From positions 1-22,059 of the forward strand of contig CAIMNN010000149.1 in NCBI GenBank assembly GCA_903842845.1: DNA of 22,059 nt. The letters run 5' to 3'. The notes below the pieces were generated by a model. That model did not search any database, had not been told where the DNA came from, and worked only from the letters and a program-made list of their open reading frames with translations. The DNA is from an uncultured Acidobacteriaceae bacterium (GTDB taxonomy: Bacteria; Acidobacteriota; Terriglobia; Terriglobales; Acidobacteriaceae). Positions 14,898 through 21,424 of this stretch are shown in pieces; the stretch's first letter is position 1; the number at the start of each line of letters is the position of its first letter. A program made the translations under genes and the position numbers.

Positions 14898-15734
14898 ATG
14901 GCGACAGTTGCGGCAGTACAAAACAAGACGACGGATTACAGCTACCTGAGAAAGCTGGTGTTCAGCCTTTCGCAAAATGTGCTCGACCCCTCGCGCGATT
15001 ACCTTTTTGAGACGCGGCTCTCGCGATTGTTGCGCAACCAAGGACTGACGCATATCGAAGAGCTGATACAGCTTTTGCAGATACGCAAGAACCCGGTGCT
15101 GGAAAAAGCCGTGGCCGAAGCGATGACCATCAACGAGACGAGCTTCTTCCGCGACGGCCGGCCATTTGAGCTGATGAGGACGGAGTTGTTGCCGCGGCTC
15201 ATAGAGGCGCGGAAGAATCAGCGCAGCTTGCGCTTCTGGAGTGCGGCGAGTTCCAGCGGACAAGAAGCTTACAGCATCGCCATGTTGTTGCGCGAGAATT
15301 TTCCGCTGCTGAATGGATGGCGAATCAAGATAGAAGGCACGGACCTTTGCTCAGAGGTAGTGCAGCGGGCGCAGACCGGAACTTATCACCGCATTGAAAT
15401 GAACCGCGGACTGCCGGCGCGGCACATTGTCCGCTACTTTGACCATGTAGGCGAAGACTGGATGGTGAAAAAAGAGATACGGGAGATGTGCAACTTCCGC
15501 ATAGCCAATCTTTGCATTCCGCCGCTTCCCTTCAACGAGCAGTTTGACTTTATTTTCCTGCGCAACGTGATGATCTATTTCTCGATGGAGACGCGCAAGA
15601 CGTTGTTGCAAGGAATCCACAAACTGCTTGCGCCGGATGGAGTGCTCTTCCTGGGTGCGAGCGAGCAGCCGGTGGATCCGTCGTTGTGGAAGGCAGTGCT
15701 GGCAGGGGGAACAAGCCACTTCACACCAAAATAA
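14898..15734 (+). CDS. cheR: Chemotaxis protein methyltransferase CheR
   Basis: Transfers methyl groups from SAM to receptor glutamates. N-terminal helical domain (YSYLRKLVFSLSQNVLDPSRDYLFETRLSRLL, of which DYLFETRL is characteristic) followed by the methyltransferase domain: ITINETSFFRD-type segment (here MTINETSFFRDGRPFE), SAM-binding FWSAASSSGQEAYSIAM, and IEGTDLCSEVVQRAQTGTY. The SAM loop reads SAASSSGQEAYS where many CheR proteins have SAACSTGEEPYS, a mild divergence. The 278-aa length is normal. The start is either GTG 14892 (GTGA overlap) or ATG 14898; the latter is chosen by default. Last gene of the operon, followed by a terminator. Confidence 0.94.
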   Translation: MATVAAVQNKTTDYSYLRKLVFSLSQNVLDPSRDYLFETRLSRLLRNQGLTHIEELIQLLQIRKNPVLEKAVAEAMTINETSFFRDGRPFELMRTELLPRLIEARKNQRSLRFWSAASSSGQEAYSIAMLLRENFPLLNGWRIKIEGTDLCSEVVQRAQTGTYHRIEMNRGLPARHIVRYFDHVGEDWMVKKEIREMCNFRIANLCIPPLPFNEQFDFIFLRNVMIYFSMETRKTLLQGIHKLLAPDGVLFLGASEQPVDPSLWKAVLAGGTSHFTPK

Positions 15735-15747
15735 TTTGTGCAATGAG

Positions 15748-15778
15748 AAGGCCCTGGTGGAAACTCCGGGGCTTTTTT
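15748..15778 (+). terminator. Intrinsic terminator of the che operon
   Basis: Stem GCCCTGG (15751-15757) pairs with CCGGGGC (15766-15772), including one G-U wobble, with an 8-base loop and six Ts at 15773-15778; A-U pairs extend the base. It begins 14 bases after the cheR stop. Its T-run overlaps the stop codon of the convergent olsA gene at 15777. Confidence 0.9.
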
Positions 15779-16517
15779 ATTTTGCGCTTGCTAGCCGCTC
15801 GCGAATGGCGGTTATCTGCTTGTGGGTTATATCGGCGGCGATGCGGCGGTCAGTGTAGACGGCGGTCGGGCAGAACTCAACGCGGGTGGAGAAGCCGCGG
15901 GTCTTGAGTGTGCGCCAAAGATGCGGCAGGAAGCCCGTATCGCCAAACCAGCATAGCTCGCGTTCGGGGATGCCGCCTTCAATCTGATAACTGAGCGCGA
16001 CGGCAGTGATGGGCGTTCCAGTTGTGGTGGCCGGGTCAATCAGACGCGAGTGGAAGCGCAGGACCTCAGAGCCGTCAGTGCTTGTGCCTTCAGGAAATAA
16101 CAGAACCGGAACTTGATGTTTGAAGCGGCGGCCCATTATCTCGGCAACCTTCTCTGCGCTGGCGCGGCTGGCGCGGTCGAGGAAGATGGTTCCGGCGATT
16201 CGCGCGGTCATGCCGAAGAAGGGCCAGGAACCTATCTCCATTTTGGAAATGAAGGCGCAGGGCATGGCGGCCGAGAGGATGAGGATGTCGAGATAGCTGA
16301 GGTGATTGGCGACGACGAGACCTTGAGTGGGTGGCGTGCCGATAACCGTGCGTTGAATGCCCAGAGCGCCTAGGATCTGACGGCCGGAGCATTGTGCCCA
16401 CAGGGCGCGCTCTTCCAAGGTAGGGCGCCCCTTGAGGCGCAGCCACCAGAATGCGAGTACACGGTAATGAAGAACCAGGGCCAGCGTTATTGCACGCCGG
16501 ATAGCACGTACGATCAT
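15777..16517 (-). CDS. olsA: Acyltransferase of the PlsC family, probable OlsA (lyso-ornithine lipid O-acyltransferase)
   Basis: Membrane-associated PlsC-type acyltransferase of 246 aa. It has the NHLSYLD motif (His72 to Asp77, the H-X4-D catalytic pair), SKMEIGSWPFFG, GTIFLDR and LLFPEGTST at 139-147, preceded by one N-terminal hydrophobic stretch. PlsC alone would suggest 1-acylglycerol-3-phosphate acylation. However, the gene overlaps the stop of the upstream olsB-like gene by 4 bases (ATGA at 16514-16517), and the pair OlsB-OlsA builds ornithine lipids: OlsB makes lyso-ornithine lipid and OlsA adds the second fatty acid. The symbol therefore rests partly on context. Convergent with cheR. 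Confidence 0.82.
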   Translation of the reverse strand: MIVRAIRRAITLALVLHYRVLAFWWLRLKGRPTLEERALWAQCSGRQILGALGIQRTVIGTPPTQGLVVANHLSYLDILILSAAMPCAFISKMEIGSWPFFGMTARIAGTIFLDRASRASAEKVAEIMGRRFKHQVPVLLFPEGTSTDGSEVLRFHSRLIDPATTTGTPITAVALSYQIEGGIPERELCWFGDTGFLPHLWRTLKTRGFSTRVEFCPTAVYTDRRIAADITHKQITAIRERLASAK

Positions 16518-17398
16518 GGGTTCAAGGGAGCCAAAAACCTATTCCTTGCGGCATTTGAAAGTTGCAGGAGGTCTAGCAAGGTCAGAAAGTCTATGGTACC
16601 AAACTCACGGTCCCATGCGGGTGGCGCTGCGACACGAGCGCCGACGACCATGTATGTACGCAGCAACTTGGGGACTTTTACATCATTGTCAGGATCATTG
16701 AGGAGAGGTTCAGGACCCCGTGGGCAGAGATAGGAGTCGGTAGGACGGGTTTCAAACTCTGCGGCGACGCGATAGCAATCGAGCTGCTTATAGAGCTGCC
16801 AGCCCTCGGCCGGGTTCTTGGAATTGAGCGAAGAACAACCGATGAGGTAACGAAGCTGCATATTGGTGGCGTACTGTGCGATTCCGCGCCAGAGCAGCGT
16901 TAGAACCTCGGGGGTGCGGTGCTCACGGTCGATAGACGCGCGGCCAAGTTCGAGGACCTCGGCGCGAATCGATTCGTAAGGCGAGAAATCGAACTCCTGC
17001 TCGGAGTAGTAGCCGAGGTTCTGCTGGGCTGTGAGGCCGGATTGCAGGCGATAGGTGCCGACTATGCGGCGGGCGGGATTCTCGGCCAATTTGTCTTCGA
17101 CGATGAGGTGCTCGCAGAAGAGGTCGAAGTGGTCGGTGTCCATGCCGGTCTGGTAGGAGCGTTCGAAGCCCTCGCCGAGTTCGAGATTGAAGACGCGGAA
17201 GCGGAGGCGGCAGACAGCGTCGCGGTCTTCAACGGTTTGCGCCATGCGAACGCGGTAACGGCCCACCTCGGCGTGAATCGGCGGTGTTGGGGATTTGGAT
17301 TGAGAGAGGGGTATTAGCGGCTGTGATATGCCAAGCCTGAGAGCCGGCTCTTCAGTCGTGCGGGGTTGCCCGGGTGCTGCTGTACGAGTAGTCACCAT
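16514..17398 (-). CDS. olsB: GNAT-fold acyltransferase, probable OlsB (ornithine N-acyltransferase)
   Basis: Protein of 294 aa related to putative hemolysin/OlsB-type N-acyltransferases, which attach a 3-hydroxy fatty acid from acyl-carrier protein to ornithine. The N-terminal 45 residues are Pro/Ser/Thr-rich and variable. The domain begins at YRVRMAQTVEDRDAVCRLRFRVF, followed by ERSYQTGMDTDHFD, the (R/V)GTYRLQSG strand, EVLELGRASIDREHRTPEVLTLLWRGI (typical of this family) and LIGCSSL. These patterns are shared with OlsB and with exosortase-associated acyltransferases, so substrate identity is inferred from the adjacent olsA. It begins at ATG 17398; no clear ribosome-binding site is seen. It forms a two-gene operon with olsA. 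Confidence 0.8.
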   Translation of the reverse strand: MVTTRTAAPGQPRTTEEPALRLGISQPLIPLSQSKSPTPPIHAEVGRYRVRMAQTVEDRDAVCRLRFRVFNLELGEGFERSYQTGMDTDHFDLFCEHLIVEDKLAENPARRIVGTYRLQSGLTAQQNLGYYSEQEFDFSPYESIRAEVLELGRASIDREHRTPEVLTLLWRGIAQYATNMQLRYLIGCSSLNSKNPAEGWQLYKQLDCYRVAAEFETRPTDSYLCPRGPEPLLNDPDNDVKVPKLLRTYMVVGARVAAPPAWDREFGTIDFLTLLDLLQLSNAARNRFLAPLNP

Positions 17399-17519
17399 AA
17401 GAGTATGCGACCCTCTTTGCTACAGGAATGTTAATACAAAACGAACGCGTGGCAAATATTTTGTTTTAGTTTTTACCAAGCGTTAAATAAAGCACCCATT
17501 AACCCATATTTCGTGGATT

Positions 17520-17567
17520 TTGGGCAACCGGGCCCGTGCCGAATGACCCGGATGGCAATTGGCCCAA
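17520..17567. other. Bipartite dyad between the moaD-like gene and olsB
   Basis: Outer arms 17520-17527 and 17559-17567 (TTGGGCAA with one bulged base) enclose inner arms CCGGG (17528-17532) and CCCGG (17547-17551). No T-run follows on either strand, so it is a weak terminator candidate. It lies 3' of the sulfur-carrier gene and about 120-180 bases upstream of olsB, and may be a read-through-limiting hairpin or a protein site. Confidence 0.4.
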
Positions 17568-17578
17568 AAAACCTCGGC

Positions 17579-17854
17579 TCAACCGCCGGCGATGGAGGGG
17601 ACGACGAGGATTTCATCGCCATCCTGGAAGGCGTAAGTGTCATTGCCGAGGAAGCGGATGTCCTCTTCGTTGACGTAGAAGTTGATGAAGCGGCGGACCT
17701 GGCCGTTCTCGTCGCGCAGGTGCTGACGGAGCGCCGGAAAGCGGGCTTCTATCTCGGTGATGAGCTCGGGCAGGTTGGCTGCGTTGCTATCAAGCTCGCG
17801 GACGTTGGCGGTGTGACGCTGAAATGCGTTGGGAAGAAGAACTCTAACGGACAT
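17579..17854 (-). CDS. CysO/MoaD-like ubiquitin-fold sulfur carrier protein
   Basis: Small protein of 91 aa with a beta-grasp fold and a C-terminal Gly-Gly (VVPSIAGG) that would be adenylated and converted to a thiocarboxylate. The segment RRFINFYVNEEDIRF and the ending DGDEILVVPSIAGG closely resemble the mycobacterial cysteine-synthesis carrier CysO as I remember it, more than molybdopterin-synthase MoaD. ATG at 17854 is chosen because AGGAG lies 6 bases upstream; a longer frame to 18202 runs through thrC and is spurious. The gene overlaps the end of the threonine-synthase-like gene by 11 bases, so the two are probably coupled, and both sit behind a SAM riboswitch. No JAB1/Mec-type protease or adenylating (MoeB-like) gene is in the window. 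Confidence 0.88.
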   Translation of the reverse strand: MSVRVLLPNAFQRHTANVRELDSNAANLPELITEIEARFPALRQHLRDENGQVRRFINFYVNEEDIRFLGNDTYAFQDGDEILVVPSIAGG

Positions 17855-19136
17855 CGACTGCTCCTGAAAGTATGGTTTCGGCTCCGGCGAAGATGGTGTT
17901 CTTGTCGGACAACTCTTCGACGTAAGCCTCGAAGTCGGTGAGGCGTGGACGGATGGCGCGTTGCTGTTCGTATGCGCCGGAGAGTGCGTCGGTGGTCTTG
18001 AGGCCGTTGCCGGTGATGCAGACGATGGTGGTTTCATCGGGATGGATGCGGCCGTGAGCGATGAGGCGCGCGGTGACTGCGGTGGTGACACCGCCTGCGG
18101 TTTCGGTGAAGATGCCTTCGGTTTCGGCAAGCTCTTGAATAGCGGAGACAATCTCGAGGTCAGAGACATCCTCCGCCCAGCCGCCTGAATCGCGAATGGC
18201 ACGAGACGCGTACGGGCCGTCGGCCGGGTTGCCGATTGCGAGCGAGCGGGCGATGGTTGCCGGGCGCTGCGGCTCGATGATGTCTGTTCCCTTTTTGACG
18301 GCGGTGGAGATGGGCGAGCAACCGGTGGCCTGCGCGCCGAAGAATTTGACCTGCTTATCTTCGACGAGGCCGAGAGTGACGAGCTCCTTGAAGGCTTTGC
18401 GGATCTTTGTTATCAGCGAGCCTCCGGCCATGGGGCAGACGACGTTGTCCGGCAGACGCCAGCCGAGCTGCTCTGCGATCTCGTAGCCGAAGCTCTTCGA
18501 ACCTTCAGCGTAGTAGGGCCGCAGGTTGACGTTGACGAAGCCCCAACTGAAGCGGTCGGCTATCTGCGAGCAGAGGCGGTTGACGTGGTCGTAGTTGCCG
18601 TTGATGCGGACGAGGGTTGCGCCGTAGACCTGAGTGTTGAGGATCTTTGCGGGCTCAAGGTCGGCCGGGACGAGGATGAAGGTTTTGAGTCCCTGACGCG
18701 CGGCCTGTGCGGCGACGGCGTTGGCGAGGTTGCCGGTCGACGAGCAGCCGACTGTGTCGAAGCCGAAGTGCGGCGCGTTGGCCAGAGCGACGGCGACGAC
18801 GCGGTCCTTGAAGCTGAGCGTGGGCAGGCAGACTGCGTCGTTTTTGATGAAGAGCTTTTTTGCCCCGATGCGTGCAGCGAGACGCGGGGCGGCAAGCAGC
18901 GGCGTCATACCGGAGGGCGTGATGGGCGTGAAATCTTCAGGAACGGGGAGAAGGTCGCGGTAGCGCCACATGTTCTGCTCGCCGCTCTCGATGGAAGCGC
19001 GGGTGACGCGGCCACGGAGCGAGTCGAGATCGAAGAAGACCTCGAGAGGAGAGAAGCACTCATCGCAGATGGAAAGCGGCTGGTAGCCATAGCTCTTGCC
19101 GCACTCACGACATCGAAGTTCAAATAAACGCGACAT
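17844..19136 (-). CDS. Threonine-synthase-like PLP enzyme under SAM riboswitch control
   Basis: Fold-type II PLP enzyme of 430 aa with an N-terminal four-cysteine zinc-ribbon-like stretch (Cys9, Cys12, Cys24, Cys27) as in some threonine synthases. The PLP lysine is expected to be Lys110 in LPTLSFKDRV, where classical ThrC has NPTGSFKDRG. The phosphate-loop SSTGNLANAVAAQAA and PMAGGSLITKIRKAF also differ from what I recall of ThrC. Annotation by similarity would be thrC, giving threonine from O-phosphohomoserine. The SAM-I riboswitch upstream and the overlapping sulfur-carrier gene downstream instead suggest replacement of the phosphate of O-phosphohomoserine by sulfur, making homocysteine. 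Start ATG 19136 has GAGGTG upstream. Which reaction is catalysed is open; a symbol is withheld for that reason. Confidence 0.85.
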   Translation of the reverse strand: MSRLFELRCRECGKSYGYQPLSICDECFSPLEVFFDLDSLRGRVTRASIESGEQNMWRYRDLLPVPEDFTPITPSGMTPLLAAPRLAARIGAKKLFIKNDAVCLPTLSFKDRVVAVALANAPHFGFDTVGCSSTGNLANAVAAQAARQGLKTFILVPADLEPAKILNTQVYGATLVRINGNYDHVNRLCSQIADRFSWGFVNVNLRPYYAEGSKSFGYEIAEQLGWRLPDNVVCPMAGGSLITKIRKAFKELVTLGLVEDKQVKFFGAQATGCSPISTAVKKGTDIIEPQRPATIARSLAIGNPADGPYASRAIRDSGGWAEDVSDLEIVSAIQELAETEGIFTETAGGVTTAVTARLIAHGRIHPDETTIVCITGNGLKTTDALSGAYEQQRAIRPRLTDFEAYVEELSDKNTIFAGAETILSGAVDVR

Positions 19137-19143
19137 ACGTTCA

Positions 19144-19162
19144 CCTCGTTTGTGTAAGAGGG
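19144..19162 (-). promoter_or_regulatory. Candidate Shine-Dalgarno sequestering hairpin of the riboswitch
   Basis: On the minus strand, CCTC (19161-19158) can pair with the GAGG ribosome-binding run (19147-19144) of the downstream gene across a 10-base loop. No T-tract terminator is visible between aptamer and gene, so control may act on translation initiation. The stem is only 4 bp, so this is tentative. Confidence 0.35.
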
Positions 19163-19262
19163 ACTCAGGGTATGCGGGCGTGCTACCGGCTCATTGGATG
19201 AGCGAACGTGAATGCAGGTATTTTGGGATATAGCCCAACCCTCATGACAACTGAGGCAACCT

Positions 19263-19381
19263 ATGAATCTCATGTTCCCCGTTTTACCGGGCGGGAATTG
19301 ACACCATGCTCCCAGCTTGCGCTGGGCAGGTTGTCGTGACGTCACAGGGCCCGTCCCTCAGCCACTCTACATGAAGTTCAT
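19263..19381 (-). ncRNA. SAM-I (S-box) riboswitch
   Basis: Read on the minus strand, the leader contains AGAGTGGCTGAGGGACGGGC followed by CCT, then ACAACC, then GGTGTCAATTCC, then the end GGGGAACATGAG. These match the conserved core blocks of SAM-I aptamers in order and spacing. P1 pairs ATGAACTTCATGT (19381-19369) with ACATGAGATTCAT (19275-19263), 13 positions with one mismatch and one G-U wobble. P3 is CCCAGC/GCTGGG capped by a GCAA tetraloop (19311-19326). P4 carries the CCCG/CGGG stem (19277-19291). SAM binding usually lowers expression of the gene downstream, here the threonine-synthase-like gene. There is about 126 bases of leader between the aptamer and the ATG at 19136. The presumed promoter lies between the aptamer and the GH16 terminator (19382-19490), with no hexamers I trust. 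Confidence 0.92.
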
Positions 19382-19491
19382 TGCCGCGCCCTTGCGTGCG
19401 CAGCGTTGAACTACTCCTCTTTTTTAACATGGGCCGGAGCGGAAATGCAAACAATGGCTCAGCGAATGGCGATTTCGGCGGGATGAAATGA

Positions 19492-19530
19492 GTAATAAGA
19501 AACCCCAGGTCCCCAAAAAGGGACCCGGGG
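19492..19530 (-). terminator. Intrinsic terminator of the GH16 gene
   Basis: On the minus strand, an 11-position stem (19503-19513 with 19520-19530, one A-C mismatch, 6-base loop) is followed by a T-rich stretch (TTTCTTATTAC, 19502-19492). It lies about 47 bases after the GH16 stop and separates that gene from the riboswitch transcript. Confidence 0.85.
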
Positions 19531-19576
19531 CAAAGCAGAATTTATTGAATGATGCGACGGAGTTCGGCCCGCGAGT

Positions 19577-20725
19577 TTACTTCGGCTTTGCGGCTTCACT
19601 GTTCTTGAAAACACGAATGTAGTCGACGAGCATCTCCTGCGGAAAAGTGGTGCTGGCGTCGGGCGGTCCCGGCCAGTCGCCGCCGACGGCCATATTCACA
19701 ACCAGGAAGAAGGTCTGGCCGTTATCAAAGGGCCAGGATGCGCCGGAGAGGCTCTTCAAGCTGTCGGGAGTGTAGGTGACGTAGGGATGCTTCGGGTCAT
19801 CGACGTAGAAGGCGATGCTGCCCGGCTTCCAGATCATGCCGTATTTGTGATAATCGGCCGCTGTGGTGCCTTTGGGGAAATTGAAATCTGTTCCGAGGCC
19901 TTGCTTATCTACAAAGCCGGGACCGTGAATCGAGGACCGGTTCCAGTCAGGACTTTTGGCAGCGCCGATGCGTTCAAGGACGTCCATCTCACCACAGGCG
20001 GGCCATTTCACAGTGTCGATGTTGGTGCCAAGAAGCCAGACGGCTGGCCATAAGCCCTGGCCTTCAGGAACCTTGGCGCGGACCTCGACGCGGCCATATT
20101 GAAAACTGAAAAGCCCCTTGGTGTTGAGCCGCGCCGATGTGTAGACGTTGTAGGCAGGCGTACGGGCGATGATGTGCAACGCCTCATCGGTGCCGACGTA
20201 GGCATTGGCATAGTCGGGATCGCAGGGCGCCGTCTTGTCGCCGAGAGCGCAGTAGGTCTCAAGCTCATGATTGCCAAAGCCCGAGTTACCGGTGTCAAAA
20301 GACCAGAAGGAGGGGCTGGGTGCGTGCAGGTCCGGGCTGTCGTTGTTGAACTCTTCACTCCATACAAGTCCACCATCAGGAACGTTGATGACCGGGATGT
20401 GCGTACTGACTGCGCTGGTCGGCCGATTCGGCCCGGGGACGCGCTCATCCACGGAGATAGCCTTCAATGTAAGACCGGAGTAAACCAGCATGGGCGTGTT
20501 GAAGACCGGAGAGCTTTCCGTGGGCGTTGAACCATCCAGCGTGTAGTGGACGGTAAGGCCGGCTTCAGAAGGCGTGAACGCAACCAGGATGGCTCCGCCG
20601 AGGGAACGGGCGAAGGCATATTGCGGTGGAGGGATGGCTGGTTTGGCTTGTGCAATGAGCGTGGCAGAACAAATGAGGAGTACTGAAACGCTGAGCGCAC
20701 ATTTCCTGCGGAAATTTAAATTCAT
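19577..20725 (-). CDS. Secreted glycoside hydrolase family 16 endo-glucanase (laminarinase-like)
   Basis: Protein of 382 aa. The signal peptide is clear: FRRK, then a hydrophobic run, then ATLIAQA. A short beta-sandwich domain follows at about 28-110 (LTVHYTLDGSTPTESSPVF), resembling the chitobiase-type C-terminal domain found in several carbohydrate enzymes. Next is the GH16 catalytic domain: EEFNN, the signature GEMDVLERIG with nucleophile Glu246 and acid/base Glu251 flanking Asp248, WPAVWLLG upstream and the WPFDNGQTFFLVVNMAVGGDWPG end. Family members cleave beta-1,3- and mixed-linkage glucans. The start is ATG 20725, 8 codons inside a longer frame, because GAGG lies 9 bases upstream and this fits the signal peptide. 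Substrate specificity is not resolved. Confidence 0.93.
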   Translation of the reverse strand: MNLNFRRKCALSVSVLLICSATLIAQAKPAIPPPQYAFARSLGGAILVAFTPSEAGLTVHYTLDGSTPTESSPVFNTPMLVYSGLTLKAISVDERVPGPNRPTSAVSTHIPVINVPDGGLVWSEEFNNDSPDLHAPSPSFWSFDTGNSGFGNHELETYCALGDKTAPCDPDYANAYVGTDEALHIIARTPAYNVYTSARLNTKGLFSFQYGRVEVRAKVPEGQGLWPAVWLLGTNIDTVKWPACGEMDVLERIGAAKSPDWNRSSIHGPGFVDKQGLGTDFNFPKGTTAADYHKYGMIWKPGSIAFYVDDPKHPYVTYTPDSLKSLSGASWPFDNGQTFFLVVNMAVGGDWPGPPDASTTFPQEMLVDYIRVFKNSEAAKPK

Positions 20726-20803
20726 GCCCTTGACCTCATGTGAATGCAAGGTGAGTATAGCTCTAAGATGCGGACATGAAAAGTAGCGAGGGTAAGTTAC
20801 CTA

Positions 20804-21271
20804 TTAAGCGGCGATAAAAATATTTTTATAACGGGAATAGATCTGGAGAACTTCCACTGCGCGCTTGGGCCCAGTGGACCACACAACTGAGACCTCGCGG
20901 ATGAAAGTTACTCCATCTTTTGCGGCGAGTGCGCGTGCGTAGCCGGGGTACTCATGGGAGAGATGGTGAAGGACATCCATACGCGTGCGGAAGCAGGATT
21001 CCCAATCAGGGAAGCTCATCCACTCAGCGTTGATGTGAATCCACGCACCATGGAGGAACTCTTTGGTCGGTAAAGTGATGGTGCCGGTTCCGGCATACGG
21101 CGGATGGAATTGCTTTTGGCCGAATAAATTATTGGCTTTCGTCGCCAATGTCGACGCGCCCCAGGCTGATTCAAGCGCGGCTTCGCAGGCTGCGTACTCG
21201 GACCAGATGTGGCCGGCAGTGCGTGCGGTGGCGGCGGCCTTGAGCAGAAATTCTTCGTTCAGGTTTGGCAT
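20804..21271 (-). CDS. Glucosaminidase-domain peptidoglycan hydrolase (no signal peptide)
   Basis: Protein of 155 aa almost fully covered by a glucosaminidase (FlgJ/lysozyme-like) domain. The key segment EAALESAWGASTLATKANNLFGQK contains the catalytic Glu of ALESAWG, with the NLFG motif following. No signal peptide or transmembrane helix is seen at the N-terminus (MPNLNEEFLLKAA), which is unusual for a wall hydrolase acting outside the cytoplasm. ATG at 21271 has GGAG 7 bases upstream; the longer frame to 21304 is less likely. It lies downstream of metH, separated by a strong terminator, so it probably has its own promoter. It may be an endolysin-like or secreted-by-other-means enzyme. Confidence 0.8.
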   Translation of the reverse strand: MPNLNEEFLLKAAATARTAGHIWSEYAACEAALESAWGASTLATKANNLFGQKQFHPPYAGTGTITLPTKEFLHGAWIHINAEWMSFPDWESCFRTRMDVLHHLSHEYPGYARALAAKDGVTFIREVSVVWSTGPKRAVEVLQIYSRYKNIFIAA

Positions 21272-21294
21272 CGTCAACTCCGAGCGGGCACGAT

Positions 21295-21356
21295 GCACAA
21301 ACAAAACGAACGGCCGCGAGTTGCAGGCTGCTCAAGCCCGCAACTCATGGCCGTTC
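21295..21356 (-). terminator. Long hairpin terminator after metH
   Basis: An inverted repeat of 18 positions (21306-21323 with 21339-21356) with one G-U wobble and one mismatch, plus a further GGCT/AGCC inner stem, is followed on the minus strand by TTTTGTTTGTG. It lies about 70 bases beyond the metH stop. This is a strong intrinsic terminator for metH. Confidence 0.8.
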
Positions 21357-21424
21357 GAGGAGGAGACACATGCTCACGCTGTTACTAAAAGCAGCTTCGC
21401 ATATGCGCTGGAAATTATCTGCAA

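Noticed and set aside
17520..17567. Hairpin after the sulfur-carrier gene as an intrinsic terminator
   Set aside because: No U-tract follows it on either strand; recorded only as a dyad.
17855..18202. Upstream extension of the sulfur-carrier frame to 207 codons
   Set aside because: The extra 116 codons run through the thrC-like coding region and are Pro/Ser/Ala-rich; AGGAG in front of the ATG at 17854 and the family length fix the shorter gene.
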